A stretch of 64,000 nt of DNA. It comes from Asterella californica. Lineage: Eukaryota > Streptophyta > Marchantiopsida > Marchantiales > Aytoniaceae. The translations under genes and the position numbers were made by a program. The notes below the pieces were generated by a model, which did no database searches, was not told where the DNA came from, and saw nothing but the letters and a program-made list of their open reading frames with translations. Shown one piece after another: positions 23,603 through 32,466 of the stretch. Location of the stretch: contig JAYKYS010000009.1 of NCBI GenBank assembly GCA_036924285.1, forward strand, positions 2,170,001 to 2,234,000. Direction: 5' to 3'. Positions within the stretch are counted from its first letter, which is position 1, and every line of letters starts with the position of its first letter.

Positions 23603-25770
23603 TCAGTAAACTAACATGGTCATGAGTACAGTCTCCCGGTCTTGTATCTTTTGAAGCGTGAGAACAGACTCCATACTTATGGGTTTTTTTCTACTCTCTC
23701 TTTGTTTCCAGGCATGAATTAACAAATAATATTTATAGATTTTTTAATTCTTTATATCTATTTAATATATATTTATTATTTAATATTTATATATTTTCAT
23801 GATAACAATAAACGAACAGAAGTTCCCCGAAGTTGATCGAGCATGCATATTTACCAGATCAGATGTGGTGGTTGGTGTATATATAGCGATCGGTTTGATG
23901 TGTTATTTCTCCTTCTAGGATGCTTCCGTCGTATGATCTTGGACCAGTTCTATGGTGCTATCGTAATTTGATCTCAAGGTATTTATTAGTGTATATGACC
24001 AAGATTACTCACGATCAGATATTATTTTAAGATGACTTTCTGACTTAAAAGGAAGTTGGAGTCATTTAGATAATTCTAGAGATAATAATGACTCATTGAA
24101 ATAAAAACGTTAAATTTTTTAGGATATTGATGACTATACAAAGTTTCATCAAGCTATTGGGAAGTTGATGGAGATGGATTTAATGAAAATATTTAGTCAG
24201 TTTTTGTCTCTCTATGACCTAAGGTTACTTTGTTTTTTGTAATCGGTGGTTCAAGATCTTTGTTCTTGGTGTCATCAGGATTATGATGGATTGATCTATC
24301 TCTATGCAAAGACATATCTCAGATCATACGATCTGTACGCTTGACTTTAAATTGCAAAGAGAAGGTTTTGAAGGTTCAATCGTATGCATCAAAAAATGGA
24401 GATGTCTCTACTATTGGAAGTAAGATCTGAAGGTTTTTAGATCCACGGAGTCATGAGAGAAGACTATATTGAGATTTGAAGATCGTCTGGTGAAGTGAAG
24501 TAGTTCTCGAATATGTCTTTTTGGTTCTTTTGCTAGGAGTTTCAACATTTTTAAATGGTTTGGATTTTAGTTGGATGTGGACTTGTACGTAACGTGATTT
24601 TGCTAAAGGCTTGTACATGGATGAGTTTTGATTTAAATATAAATTTCTTATTGCTTGATACTGATGTGAAGCTTTTTGTTAGCAAAGCAATGTTTGTTGA
24701 GCTACGCTTTGACGATTCTTGCTCTAGATATGGGTCAAAAGTTTTCTAAAAAAACTTAGGTGATGATGAAAAACCAATGAATTCTGTCAACAAGTTTTGT
24801 CTCTAGAAAATAATGAAAATATACATAAAGTGGAGGTTTTACATATCTAAAAAAACTCGTTCTTGTGGGTTTTTTCTCATATTTGTTATATACATAATAT
24901 CTCCATAATAATGAAGATCCTCACATTTTCTTAGACACCTTTTACACAAAATATAAACGATATTGCCTTTCCTTGAGACTCCAAAAGGACACTTTTAAGA
25001 AGACTTGAAACATTTCCGGGTGCATATGCAGTACCCTGGATATAACTCTTTGGTGTCTCGCACAACTTGAAAGAATCAATATCAAAAGAAATATCGTTTC
25101 AACGTGACAAAAGTTAGCTATTTTACTTCAAAATGATGCAACACTGTGGCAAGAATATAAAGATCCTTAAATATTAATTGTTGTTAACTCTTTATGTACA
25201 CATGATCTTTGCTGTTGCAAATGAGCACTGCAACAAACCTTCACTTCCACTAGGTCGAATAAGAATAGTGATGATTCACAAAAGGGAAAAGAAAAATAAA
25301 CTTGCAATTTCAGACCTAGGTGTGAGAACCACACCAACATTCCAAAAAGTCTTTTCTACTTTTAGTTTTAGAAACTCAGTTCTCACATGATTCAGTATTA
25401 AGCTTCTGAATGAAAGAAGCTAGAAAGATCACTTCAAACGAGGGATAAGGGAATTATGTGATGGACTTCTGTTCTCATGAATTTGATTTTTGTTCCCAGA
25501 TCTTTGGTATCATGAGAAGACTGTTATAAATAAGTCTCTACCACACTGATTGGTTATTTCCTTTCATATCATCTTGCACTTCACTACGACTCATACACAT
25601 TGCTATAACAATGGTGTCCTCACTTATGATTACTAGGTTTGGCTGGTACTATAGCTGCTTGTTTTGTATAGTTCATCGTGCAGTACATTAGTTTTTGACA
25701 ATTACAAGACCGTCCCATTAACATATTCTCGAGTCTCTACTTTACAAAGTAATCAGGTTCTAACAATTAT
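23603..25770. other. AT-rich intergenic DNA, no gene recognised
   Basis: Composition is strongly AT-rich, with phrases shared with other repeat-unit surroundings (ataatatttatag, agaagttccccgaagtt, gcatgcatattt), so part of it belongs to the palindromic repeat family. No convincing coding region. Confidence 0.5.
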
Positions 25771-25957
25771 AATATTTAACCAGATAACGTTTATCCAGGG
25801 AAGACGATATTGAGTGAGCTATCTTGGCACAACAATATTTAACCAGATAACGTTTATCCAGGGAAGACGATATTGAGTGAGCTATCTTGGCACTACATAT
25901 TTAACCAGATAAAGTTCATCCAGGGAAGACTGTATTAGTGAGCTATCCTGGCAACCA
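25771..25957. repeat. Three-copy tandem repeat, 62-63-bp unit
   Basis: Units begin at 25771, 25834 and about 25896, each starting atatttaaccagataa and ending with a tgagctatc-tggca phrase. The first two are almost identical; the third has several changes. Confidence 0.85.
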
Positions 25958-25969
25958 AGGAGCGTTAGC

Positions 25970-26275
25970 TGGTTGGGATCCTCATCCCTCCGTCAATGGT
26001 AAAGGTGTTACCTGTCCCTTGGGGTCTTTGAGTACCATGAGACTGTCCATGTTAGTCCACCATAGCGGAACTCGAACTAGAAGCTTCATTAACAGTTGTA
26101 ACAGCATGCACCTCCAACCGTGCCCGCAGAGGACTGAACCTACAATATTTTTCTTAGAGGAATGTAGGCTAAACCACATGAGACACCGATCTTCGGTGTC
26201 TCAAATGGTAACCTCATCCTGCAGTAAAACGACAGGAGGTTCAGTCCAGTGCAAGGGCAGCAGCTTTCGGTTGCA
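25970..26275 (-). repeat. tRNA-like (SINE-like) repeat, copy 1
   Basis: Read on the minus strand this copy has a gagacaccgaagatcggtgtctc hairpin (within 26180-26204), a box-A-like tgtggtttagcct and a box-B-like ggttcagtcctc, in the order of an RNA polymerase III internal promoter. The same sequence occurs at 56011-56300 (plus) and, lacking the box-B part, at 49880-50090 (minus). It may be a tRNA-derived SINE or part of a larger repeat. Confidence 0.4.
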
Positions 26276-26289
26276 GAAAGTTCAACGGA

Positions 26290-27117
26290 AAAAAAAATTC
26301 TAAAGTTTAACGTAACGGGCAAATTTCAGTTTTTATTTGACAAACAAATCTTTATTTTTCATATAAATATATATGTAATAAATTTCAAAATTTATTATAT
26401 GTATTTGTATAATCATCTCATACTCCGATGGTGAAAGATATATGATTCATTATCCTAACTGAATAAAAGGTAAAAATTCTTCATTTTTAATTAAAAATTT
26501 GGGAAAAATTGTCCTGAGAAAACTATTGTAAACATAAAAAGTATGTTTTTAAAATCATTTTAACGATCAACGCGTTTAGGATCACTTCGCAGTCGCAGCC
26601 ATAGGAGAGGGAAAGTCCATTCTCGGTATTTTTATCTATAAAATAGGTTGGCCGAAATACCCAAAAACGAATGTAAGTGTAGGTCAATCTACATTAACTC
26701 GGTTTTATAGTTTACATTTGTTTTCAAAAAAGTGATCATTTTCATTTTACTTTTCAAATGAAAAAGAGCTATATTATAGAAATTAATAGTGGGTGTAAAA
26801 GTTAGTAACCTTTCTGAAAAATTTTACATTCATGGGAAAGAGTTATTACTTCGGCCAAACCTTAGCAGGTGTTTAGTGCAAGCACCTCCGGAAATACTCG
26901 CGAGTGTTTTTTTAATGACTATTTATTTGTTTTATCGATCTTTTTTTTTGCAGTGAAATATCTACTACGCTGAATAATTATCTTAAGTGTCAGAACTAAA
27001 AAAAATAATCGAAGAAAGTGTGATGTCGAGTCAAGAATACAACCAAGACTCAATCACACTTCGATATAAAATTAACTATTGTAACATTAGGGCTCTTTTT
27101 CTCTTCACCGTTAAAAA
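26290..27117. other. AT-rich intergenic DNA with old repeat phrases
   Basis: No gene recognised. The segment around 26875-26910 (gcacctccggaaatactcgcg) matches a phrase that recurs near 28390, 38745, 53720, 54080 and 57590, so this is likely a decayed member of the same repeat family. Confidence 0.4.
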
Positions 27118-27669
27118 TTATTTACCCCGCAACTTTGACAGCCGATAATATATCCTTTTTGTCTCACCATTTTCCCCTCCTTCCAATTCTGATGTGATTA
27201 TGACTTTGACTGTACATATCTGTGTAGCGACACCGACCACCAGAGCAAGGCCTGGAAGGTTTATCACTCGTTTGGGAGTAAGTAAACAGTCAAAAACCAT
27301 TTCTACAGATTGAGTTATCGGTTTAGATTGATCCCAGCTGTCGATATTTGAAAAGCCACATGACAATGACCATGCTCTGGACACCCGATACGGCAACAAG
27401 CGCGCGCCGAACGTTTTGTCGTCCACGGTCACAGAAAATATGCTCGGGAGTTTGAAAATCGTCCATGACAGATTAATCGAGGGAAGTTCTTCGCGTTTGT
27501 CGGTCAGATTGAATTGCCTACACTGCCGTACATTCCCAATCCGGAGTCCGGAGTTCGAACTGAGATATCTGGCGGGGCGTTTGTCGGTAATATCTGGATG
27601 GAAGGGTTCTGATGCACGTTGTCGTCCGGATTCCCACCTACAGTGTTGCCAACAACATTCTCCAGTCAA
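27118..27669 (-). CDS. Unrecognised open frame, 183 codons
   Basis: A single open frame of 183 codons on the minus strand with no motif I recognise. Composition is mixed (Ser, Arg and Leu rich) without membrane segments or zinc motifs. It lies beside a repeat block duplicated at 57429-58364, but the frame itself is not part of the duplicated segment. It may be chance, a TE remnant or a lineage-specific gene; low confidence. Confidence 0.22.
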   Translation of the reverse strand: MTGECCWQHCRWESGRQRASEPFHPDITDKRPARYLSSNSGLRIGNVRQCRQFNLTDKREELPSINLSWTIFKLPSIFSVTVDDKTFGARLLPYRVSRAWSLSCGFSNIDSWDQSKPITQSVEMVFDCLLTPKRVINLPGLALVVGVATQICTVKVIITSELEGGENGETKRIYYRLSKLRGK

Positions 27670-27865
27670 CTAGGACGACTATCTCGTAGGACTGACTCGT
27701 CACTCTTTCCCGCGAAGTGCTTCCCGCGAAAACCGACACTGAATTGTGTGCATGGAGTGAAGTCGTTGGGTGATTCTGTCAATGCGCTAGCTATCACGTT
27801 GTCGCAATGTCGAGGAGACGTCCGTCAGTTGCCTGCATGGCAAACATTCAAAGGCAACGCGCTTA

Positions 27866-28547
27866 TGCTTCTTCCATCATTTTCCAGCCTCAGCCGTCAT
27901 TTTCCTGCGAGTGCAGGTTGGTAGGAAGTCGCGTGAATGCGTTCCGGTGATATTAGTTTTTCATCATCCCAGTCGAAGGTGGCAGTCACTCTTTCTTCGT
28001 GTTCCTTTTCTTTATTGCTGCAAACCGCGGCCCGCGTTTCCGGATATAATCGAGACTCTTTTCTCATGTTTCTGCCGGACATGCATAGAGCACGTTGATA
28101 CGCCATTCTCTTCAACCTTCCGCCATGATTCCGGCAATGAATCTACGGTAGTATGTCATGATGCGTTTGGGACTAGTCACAGTCTGATGGGGCTTTCACA
28201 AGCGCGCTGAACGCCGGTCGGTGCTGGATGTGCACCGTTCGCGTGCCTGATGATATCCGTCAAGTTATGAATGTGATTGAGGATTCTAGTAGTTGACGAC
28301 TAGTCTTTTCTACGCTAAAACAAACGGAAGAAGAAACGAATAAGAACTCAACAAGAAGACGCTTGCGACATTTTTCTACGAGCAGCTCCGGAGTTGCTAG
28401 CAGGAACACCCACCAAGGTCCAGCTGAAGTAGTAACTCCTTCTCATGGGTCTACAATATTTCAAAAAGGTTCAAACATTGACACCCCTAATATTCTTTCT
28501 CACTGAACTCTGTCACTTATTATCAACAGAACCTCGCAAATGGAGAA
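27866..28547 (+). repeat. Repeat block Z, copy 1 (inverted copy at 57429-58364)
   Basis: From cttcttccatcattttccag to the phrase cctcgcaaatggagaaaata, this segment matches the reverse strand of 58364-57429. The first 430 bases are nearly identical; the rest is clearly more diverged. Copy 1 is cut after 28547 by about 11.4 kb containing the gypsy element. The homology resumes at 39972. Confidence 0.8.
27897..28115 (-). CDS. 72-codon frame conserved in both Z copies
   Basis: The frame is kept with only two amino-acid differences in the inverted copy at 58115-58333. It is hydrophilic, with charged stretches (NKEKEHEERV, FDWDDEKLIS). No family is recognised. The opposite strand is also open (27911-28210), so conservation may reflect recent duplication only. 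It could be an exon of a captured gene or of an element protein. Confidence 0.25.
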   Translation of the reverse strand: MKRMAYQRALCMSGRNMRKESRLYPETRAAVCSNKEKEHEERVTATFDWDDEKLISPERIHATSYQPALAGK

Positions 28548-28654
28548 AATAGTGGCTGTCAAAGTTAACTGAAATACTTTAAACGCTGAAAGAGAAAAAA
28601 CTGTAACTTTTCAGCAGATAACTTTGTATGGGGATTGCAGATTGTATTAGATCT

Positions 28655-28763
28655 CTGTCGTGCGCATACACATCGCTACACAACATACATCGCTGTCAGA
28701 GGTACACCACACATACACATAACACATGGACGATGTCATACACATACACAAGTGTACCACAAT
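28655..28763. repeat. 109-bp direct repeat, copy A (outer)
   Basis: CA-rich segment ctgtcgtgcgcatac...gtaccacaat, identical to 29058-29166. It ends the element on the left and abuts the 294-bp terminal repeat. Confidence 0.9.
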
Positions 28764-29056
28764 AATCTGTATGAAGAGATTACTATCTCCAACACTACAA
28801 CAAGGATCACTCACAAACGGTCAAGCCAAACCCACTCTAAACACGAAGAGAATCCGGGTTACACTCAACTAGACTATCCACCATAGCCTGGAGCTTGAAG
28901 GCTCAACTCAAAGAACTAAGGCCTCCAAGCCCTACCTGCGAAGTTTACCCCTAGTGGGCTCTCTCCCCAACTCGCCCTAACGGCACTAACGGCCTTACCG
29001 GGATGCGCCACTTCGCACTCGGTCAACCTAGTCGAGGTGCCCAAACTGACGTGACA
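28763..29056 (-). repeat. 294-bp terminal repeat, left (3') copy
   Basis: Runs from taatctgtatgaagag to ctgacgtgaca and matches 38288-38581, without visible difference in my reading. On the minus strand it begins TGTCACG. It is the only sequence shared by both ends, so it is at least part of the LTR. Confidence 0.88.
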
Positions 29057-29057
29057 G

Positions 29058-29166
29058 CTGTCGTGCGCATACACATCGCTACACAACATACATCGCTGTC
29101 AGAGGTACACCACACATACACATAACACATGGACGATGTCATACACATACACAAGTGTACCACAAT
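29058..29166. repeat. 109-bp direct repeat, copy B (inner)
   Basis: Identical to 28655-28763. It sits between the purine tract and the 294-bp repeat, where the 3' LTR would be expected to begin. Confidence 0.9.
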
Positions 29167-29180
29167 CGCCCCCCTAACTG
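29165..29180 (-). promoter_or_regulatory. Candidate polypurine tract
   Basis: On the minus strand the run gttaggggggcg lies downstream of the integrase ORF and directly before the 109-bp copy B (TGTGGTACAC...). Such purine runs prime plus-strand synthesis and mark the start of the 3' LTR. This conflicts with the LTR start implied by the outer ends. Confidence 0.5.
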
Positions 29181-29337
29181 GCGGTTAGGTCCCTCTAACT
29201 CCAGATAGCTCCATATCTCAACTACGTGATACACACCTTCATGGGTGCAAGGATCAGGAGGCCGGGTGCTACATCGCCCCATCGTTAGTCGCCTGTCTGC
29301 AATCCATATCACGCAAAGATCTAATCGACTATCTCCG

Positions 29338-32300
29338 CTATATACATCGAGGACAAACCCACCGTCCAGTAGGAACGACACTGAGAGGTGGAGTCAAACA
29401 TGACATATGCCAACCTCTCGAACAACCATCACACACCAACATACGGGCTGCTCCACCAGCAGACCCACACAACATACACCTCAAGCCCGCGCGTACAACT
29501 GCTAAGCTTGGGTCAACGGTACCATCAATGTTGGGAAGATGACATGGCGCGCAATTACGCACATGGTCCTTCCACACAACACCATCACGGCCCTCTAACA
29601 TGAGTACTCCAGAAGGTAACACCTCTCGCACTCGTAAAATAGTGCGCCCTGCGATCACGTCCAACGTCGTCGGTGCAGTCTGCTGTAGATAGATATAATC
29701 GCCAGGATGAAACCTGCGAATCGATGGCCGATAACCTCCTCCTCGGATAGTCGCATATCGCAACGTGTCTCTATGCTGAGCAATCGCTAGGTTCTCAAAA
29801 GCCATAGGCATAACTCTCCGAAATGTCTCTGCTCGTTGAGAACATGCTCTCACCCACATATCCGGGTCATCAAGGTTCAGCACCTCAGCAGAATCACGAC
29901 GAATGGCCGAAGGTAGATCTGGATCTCGGCCATACAATAGAAAATACGGTGAGAAGGAAGCCAAAGACGCTTGCCGGCTGAAACGGTAGCCCATAGCCAA
30001 CCACGGTAGCTGCACATCCCAGTCTCCCAAGTGGCCCTTCTGCAAGCCATACTTGCGCAATCCTCTCTTCACCGTCTGAACTACCCTCTCCGCCAAACCA
30101 TCAGCCTCAGGATGATCTCGAGATGTAGTCCGATGATCAATCAGCGCCTGATCACACAAGGCCTGAAACTCACCAAGGAACTCTGTACCTTGGTCGGTCA
30201 GCACTTCAGCTGGTGCTCCAAAACGACTCAGCACTCGATCTAAGAACGCATACGCCGTCCCTTCACTTGCCTTGTCCGGTAATGCCACCAACTCAATCCA
30301 CTTGGAGAAGTGCTCCACCATCACCAACACATACCGGTGGTGACGTACGGTCAACGGTAAGGGTCCCGCAAAATCCAAACTCCAACGGTAACCCAACCCC
30401 ATAATCGGTAAGGGGTGTAACTGTGGAGTAGGAGCATTAAACGATGCTCGTACTCGATCACAAACCACACATCGTGCGACAAACTGTTGCACATCGATGT
30501 GCATACCACGCCACCAATACTGTCCTTGGAGTAAGCTATGCGTACGCTTCACTCCAAAATGTCCCAACTCCTCATGGGCATGTCGTACTAACTGTGCCCT
30601 CTGGGATGGATGTGGCACTATCCGTACCCTCCCATCACCCCACACTCGAAGTACATGTCGTCCTTCTCGTCGAAATCTCTTCGCTCGTTGAAGGACACGA
30701 TCTCGCTCCTTGGCACTTACTGTGCCTACTACAACACCAGTACGTAGATACTCCATCACGGTCACATCATCATGGATATCTCGCTGGTCTGAAACACCAT
30801 CTCCACCTTCAGGATCTGGAGACTCGTCATCTACTCTCTGACCAGAGAAAGATACGACTTGGCCCTCCATACTAGAGTTCATGGCCAACACACAAAGAAA
30901 GGCAGATGCATGCCACCCTGGCACTATCTCCTCATCAACCTCGTCATGCCAGCGAGCCCCAGTCTGGTCCTGCTGACTCGTGCATGGGTTGCGACTCAAC
31001 CCATCGGCATCTAGGTTTGCGACTCCAGGTCTATGTATTACCTGGAAGTCATACTCCTGTAAGATCAGAGCCCATCGTGCAAGCTTCCCTGTAAGCTTGT
31101 CGGACTCCATCAACCACTTGAGCGGCTGGTGATCAGTGATGAGAGTAAAGGGGTTCCCAAACAGATAACATCGAAAGTGTGCAACAGCCCACACTGCCGC
31201 CAAACACTCTCCCTCATACGAACTATACCTCGCCTCCGCTGAATTGTTGGAGCGACTGGCATACGCCACCACGAACTCCTTTTTCTCATCATCATGCTGA
31301 GTCAGCACTGCTCCAAGTCCCAACATACTCCAATCGGTGTGCAGTTGGAAAGGACGCCCTCTAACGGGTCTCCTCAAGATGGGAGCAGATGTCAACCTAT
31401 CCTTGAGCTCTACAAAAGCTCGCTCCTGCTCATCTCCCCACTGCCACTCCTGGTCCACCTTCATCAGCTTGGTCAACGGCTTCGCAATTGCACTAAATCC
31501 CTTCACGTACCGACGATAGAAGTTCGCCAAACCAACAAATGCCCGAACTCGACTCACATCTGTGGGGCGCGGGATACGTGCAATAGCCTCAACCTTCGTC
31601 TGTTGAACACCCAATCCACCTGGATAGATGGTGTGGCCCAGATACTCTACCAACTCCTGGAAGAACTTACACTTCCCAGGGTGTAACTTCAACCCATGAG
31701 CTCTCAACCGCTCAAACACATCTCGTAAGTGTCTCTCGTGCTCCTCCACTGTAGCACTATAGACTAAGATGTCGTCAATATAACATCTGACAAAATCCAA
31801 TCCTGCTAGGATTCTGTCCATCACCCTTTGGAACTCAGCAGGGGCGTTCTTCAACCCAAATGGTAAGAACCGCCACTGATACAAACAATCCTTGCCGTGA
31901 GAGTCAATTCCCCAAAATGCTGTCTTGGACTTATCTTCTTCTCTCACTGGCAACTGGTGATACCCTGCTCGAAGATCCAAAGTACTGAAGACCTTCACAT
32001 GCCCCACTGCATCAAAGATCTCCTCAGGTGTCGGCATGGCATACTTATCAGACTTCGTCTGCCGATTGATAGGACGATAGTCCCCACACATCCGTCTATC
32101 TGTGTAGTTGCCATACATATCCTTCTTGGCTGGCATAACTGTGGCAGATGCATACTCTCCATGCGACATCTCCACCAACCCAGCCTCCAACAAGTCTTGA
32201 GTCCGACTCTGGATCAAGGCTCTCTCCATGTCACTGTACCTGTAAGGACGTCGAAAGATTGGCGTGTCATTAGCCAAGTCGATCCGTATACCAGGTCCCT

Positions 32301-32433
32301 TCAAGGTACCCAAATCCTTCATACTGAAGGCAAAACAATTCCTGTAGCTCTTCAGGAATCTTTGAACTCTTCGTCTCTCCTCTCCTATAAGCTTGGGTCC
32401 GATCTCCGGCTCCCAAGTATCCTCTGTCACCAT
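29338..32433 (-). CDS. Gypsy pol: RT, RNase H, integrase with C-terminal PHD finger
   Basis: A 1,031-residue frame counted from the first ATG after the amber codon; translation probably comes by readthrough from the upstream ORF in the same frame. RT: LDLRAGYHQ, then YIDD at 218-221. RNase H: HTDWS (D366) and ITDHQP (D434). Integrase: HHCC zinc site with histidines near 620-625 and C655/C658, then D687 (LDFAG), D747 (TDQGT) and E782 (AERVVQ), i.e. a DD35E triad. The last 46 residues (986-1031, about 29341-29478) form a PHD finger: CMLC, CDGC, GWHMSC, WVCPRC in C4HC3 order. Chromoviral gypsy integrases often end in a chromodomain; here a PHD finger takes that place and may guide integration to modified histone H3 (inferred). 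No internal stop. Confidence 0.93.
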   Translation of the reverse strand: MVTEDTWEPEIGPKLIGEERRRVQRFLKSYRNCFAFSMKDLGTLKGPGIRIDLANDTPIFRRPYRYSDMERALIQSRTQDLLEAGLVEMSHGEYASATVMPAKKDMYGNYTDRRMCGDYRPINRQTKSDKYAMPTPEEIFDAVGHVKVFSTLDLRAGYHQLPVREEDKSKTAFWGIDSHGKDCLYQWRFLPFGLKNAPAEFQRVMDRILAGLDFVRCYIDDILVYSATVEEHERHLRDVFERLRAHGLKLHPGKCKFFQELVEYLGHTIYPGGLGVQQTKVEAIARIPRPTDVSRVRAFVGLANFYRRYVKGFSAIAKPLTKLMKVDQEWQWGDEQERAFVELKDRLTSAPILRRPVRGRPFQLHTDWSMLGLGAVLTQHDDEKKEFVVAYASRSNNSAEARYSSYEGECLAAVWAVAHFRCYLFGNPFTLITDHQPLKWLMESDKLTGKLARWALILQEYDFQVIHRPGVANLDADGLSRNPCTSQQDQTGARWHDEVDEEIVPGWHASAFLCVLAMNSSMEGQVVSFSGQRVDDESPDPEGGDGVSDQRDIHDDVTVMEYLRTGVVVGTVSAKERDRVLQRAKRFRREGRHVLRVWGDGRVRIVPHPSQRAQLVRHAHEELGHFGVKRTHSLLQGQYWWRGMHIDVQQFVARCVVCDRVRASFNAPTPQLHPLPIMGLGYRWSLDFAGPLPLTVRHHRYVLVMVEHFSKWIELVALPDKASEGTAYAFLDRVLSRFGAPAEVLTDQGTEFLGEFQALCDQALIDHRTTSRDHPEADGLAERVVQTVKRGLRKYGLQKGHLGDWDVQLPWLAMGYRFSRQASLASFSPYFLLYGRDPDLPSAIRRDSAEVLNLDDPDMWVRACSQRAETFRRVMPMAFENLAIAQHRDTLRYATIRGGGYRPSIRRFHPGDYIYLQQTAPTTLDVIAGRTILRVREVLPSGVLMLEGRDGVVWKDHVRNCAPCHLPNIDGTVDPSLAVVRAGLRCMLCGSAGGAARMLVCDGCSRGWHMSCLTPPLSVVPTGRWVCPRCI

Positions 32434-32454
32434 GCTAGAGGTAGAAGACGAAGT

Positions 32455-32466
32455 CGTTGACTGCTA
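32455..32466 (-). promoter_or_regulatory. Programmed stop-codon readthrough signal (TAG CAG TCA)
   Basis: The amber codon between the two ORFs is followed by CAG TCA, matching the CARYYA context that promotes readthrough in tobamovirus-type signals. The downstream pol frame is in the same register. The ten codons between the stop and the first pol ATG are open. Confidence 0.75.

Noticed and set aside
25760..25960. CRISPR-like array from the 63-bp repeats
   Set aside because: Repeats are directly adjacent without unique spacers, and the context is a eukaryotic nuclear genome.
32434..32466. Frameshift between gag and pol
   Set aside because: The two frames are in the same register (offset divisible by three), so a stop codon, not a frameshift, separates them.
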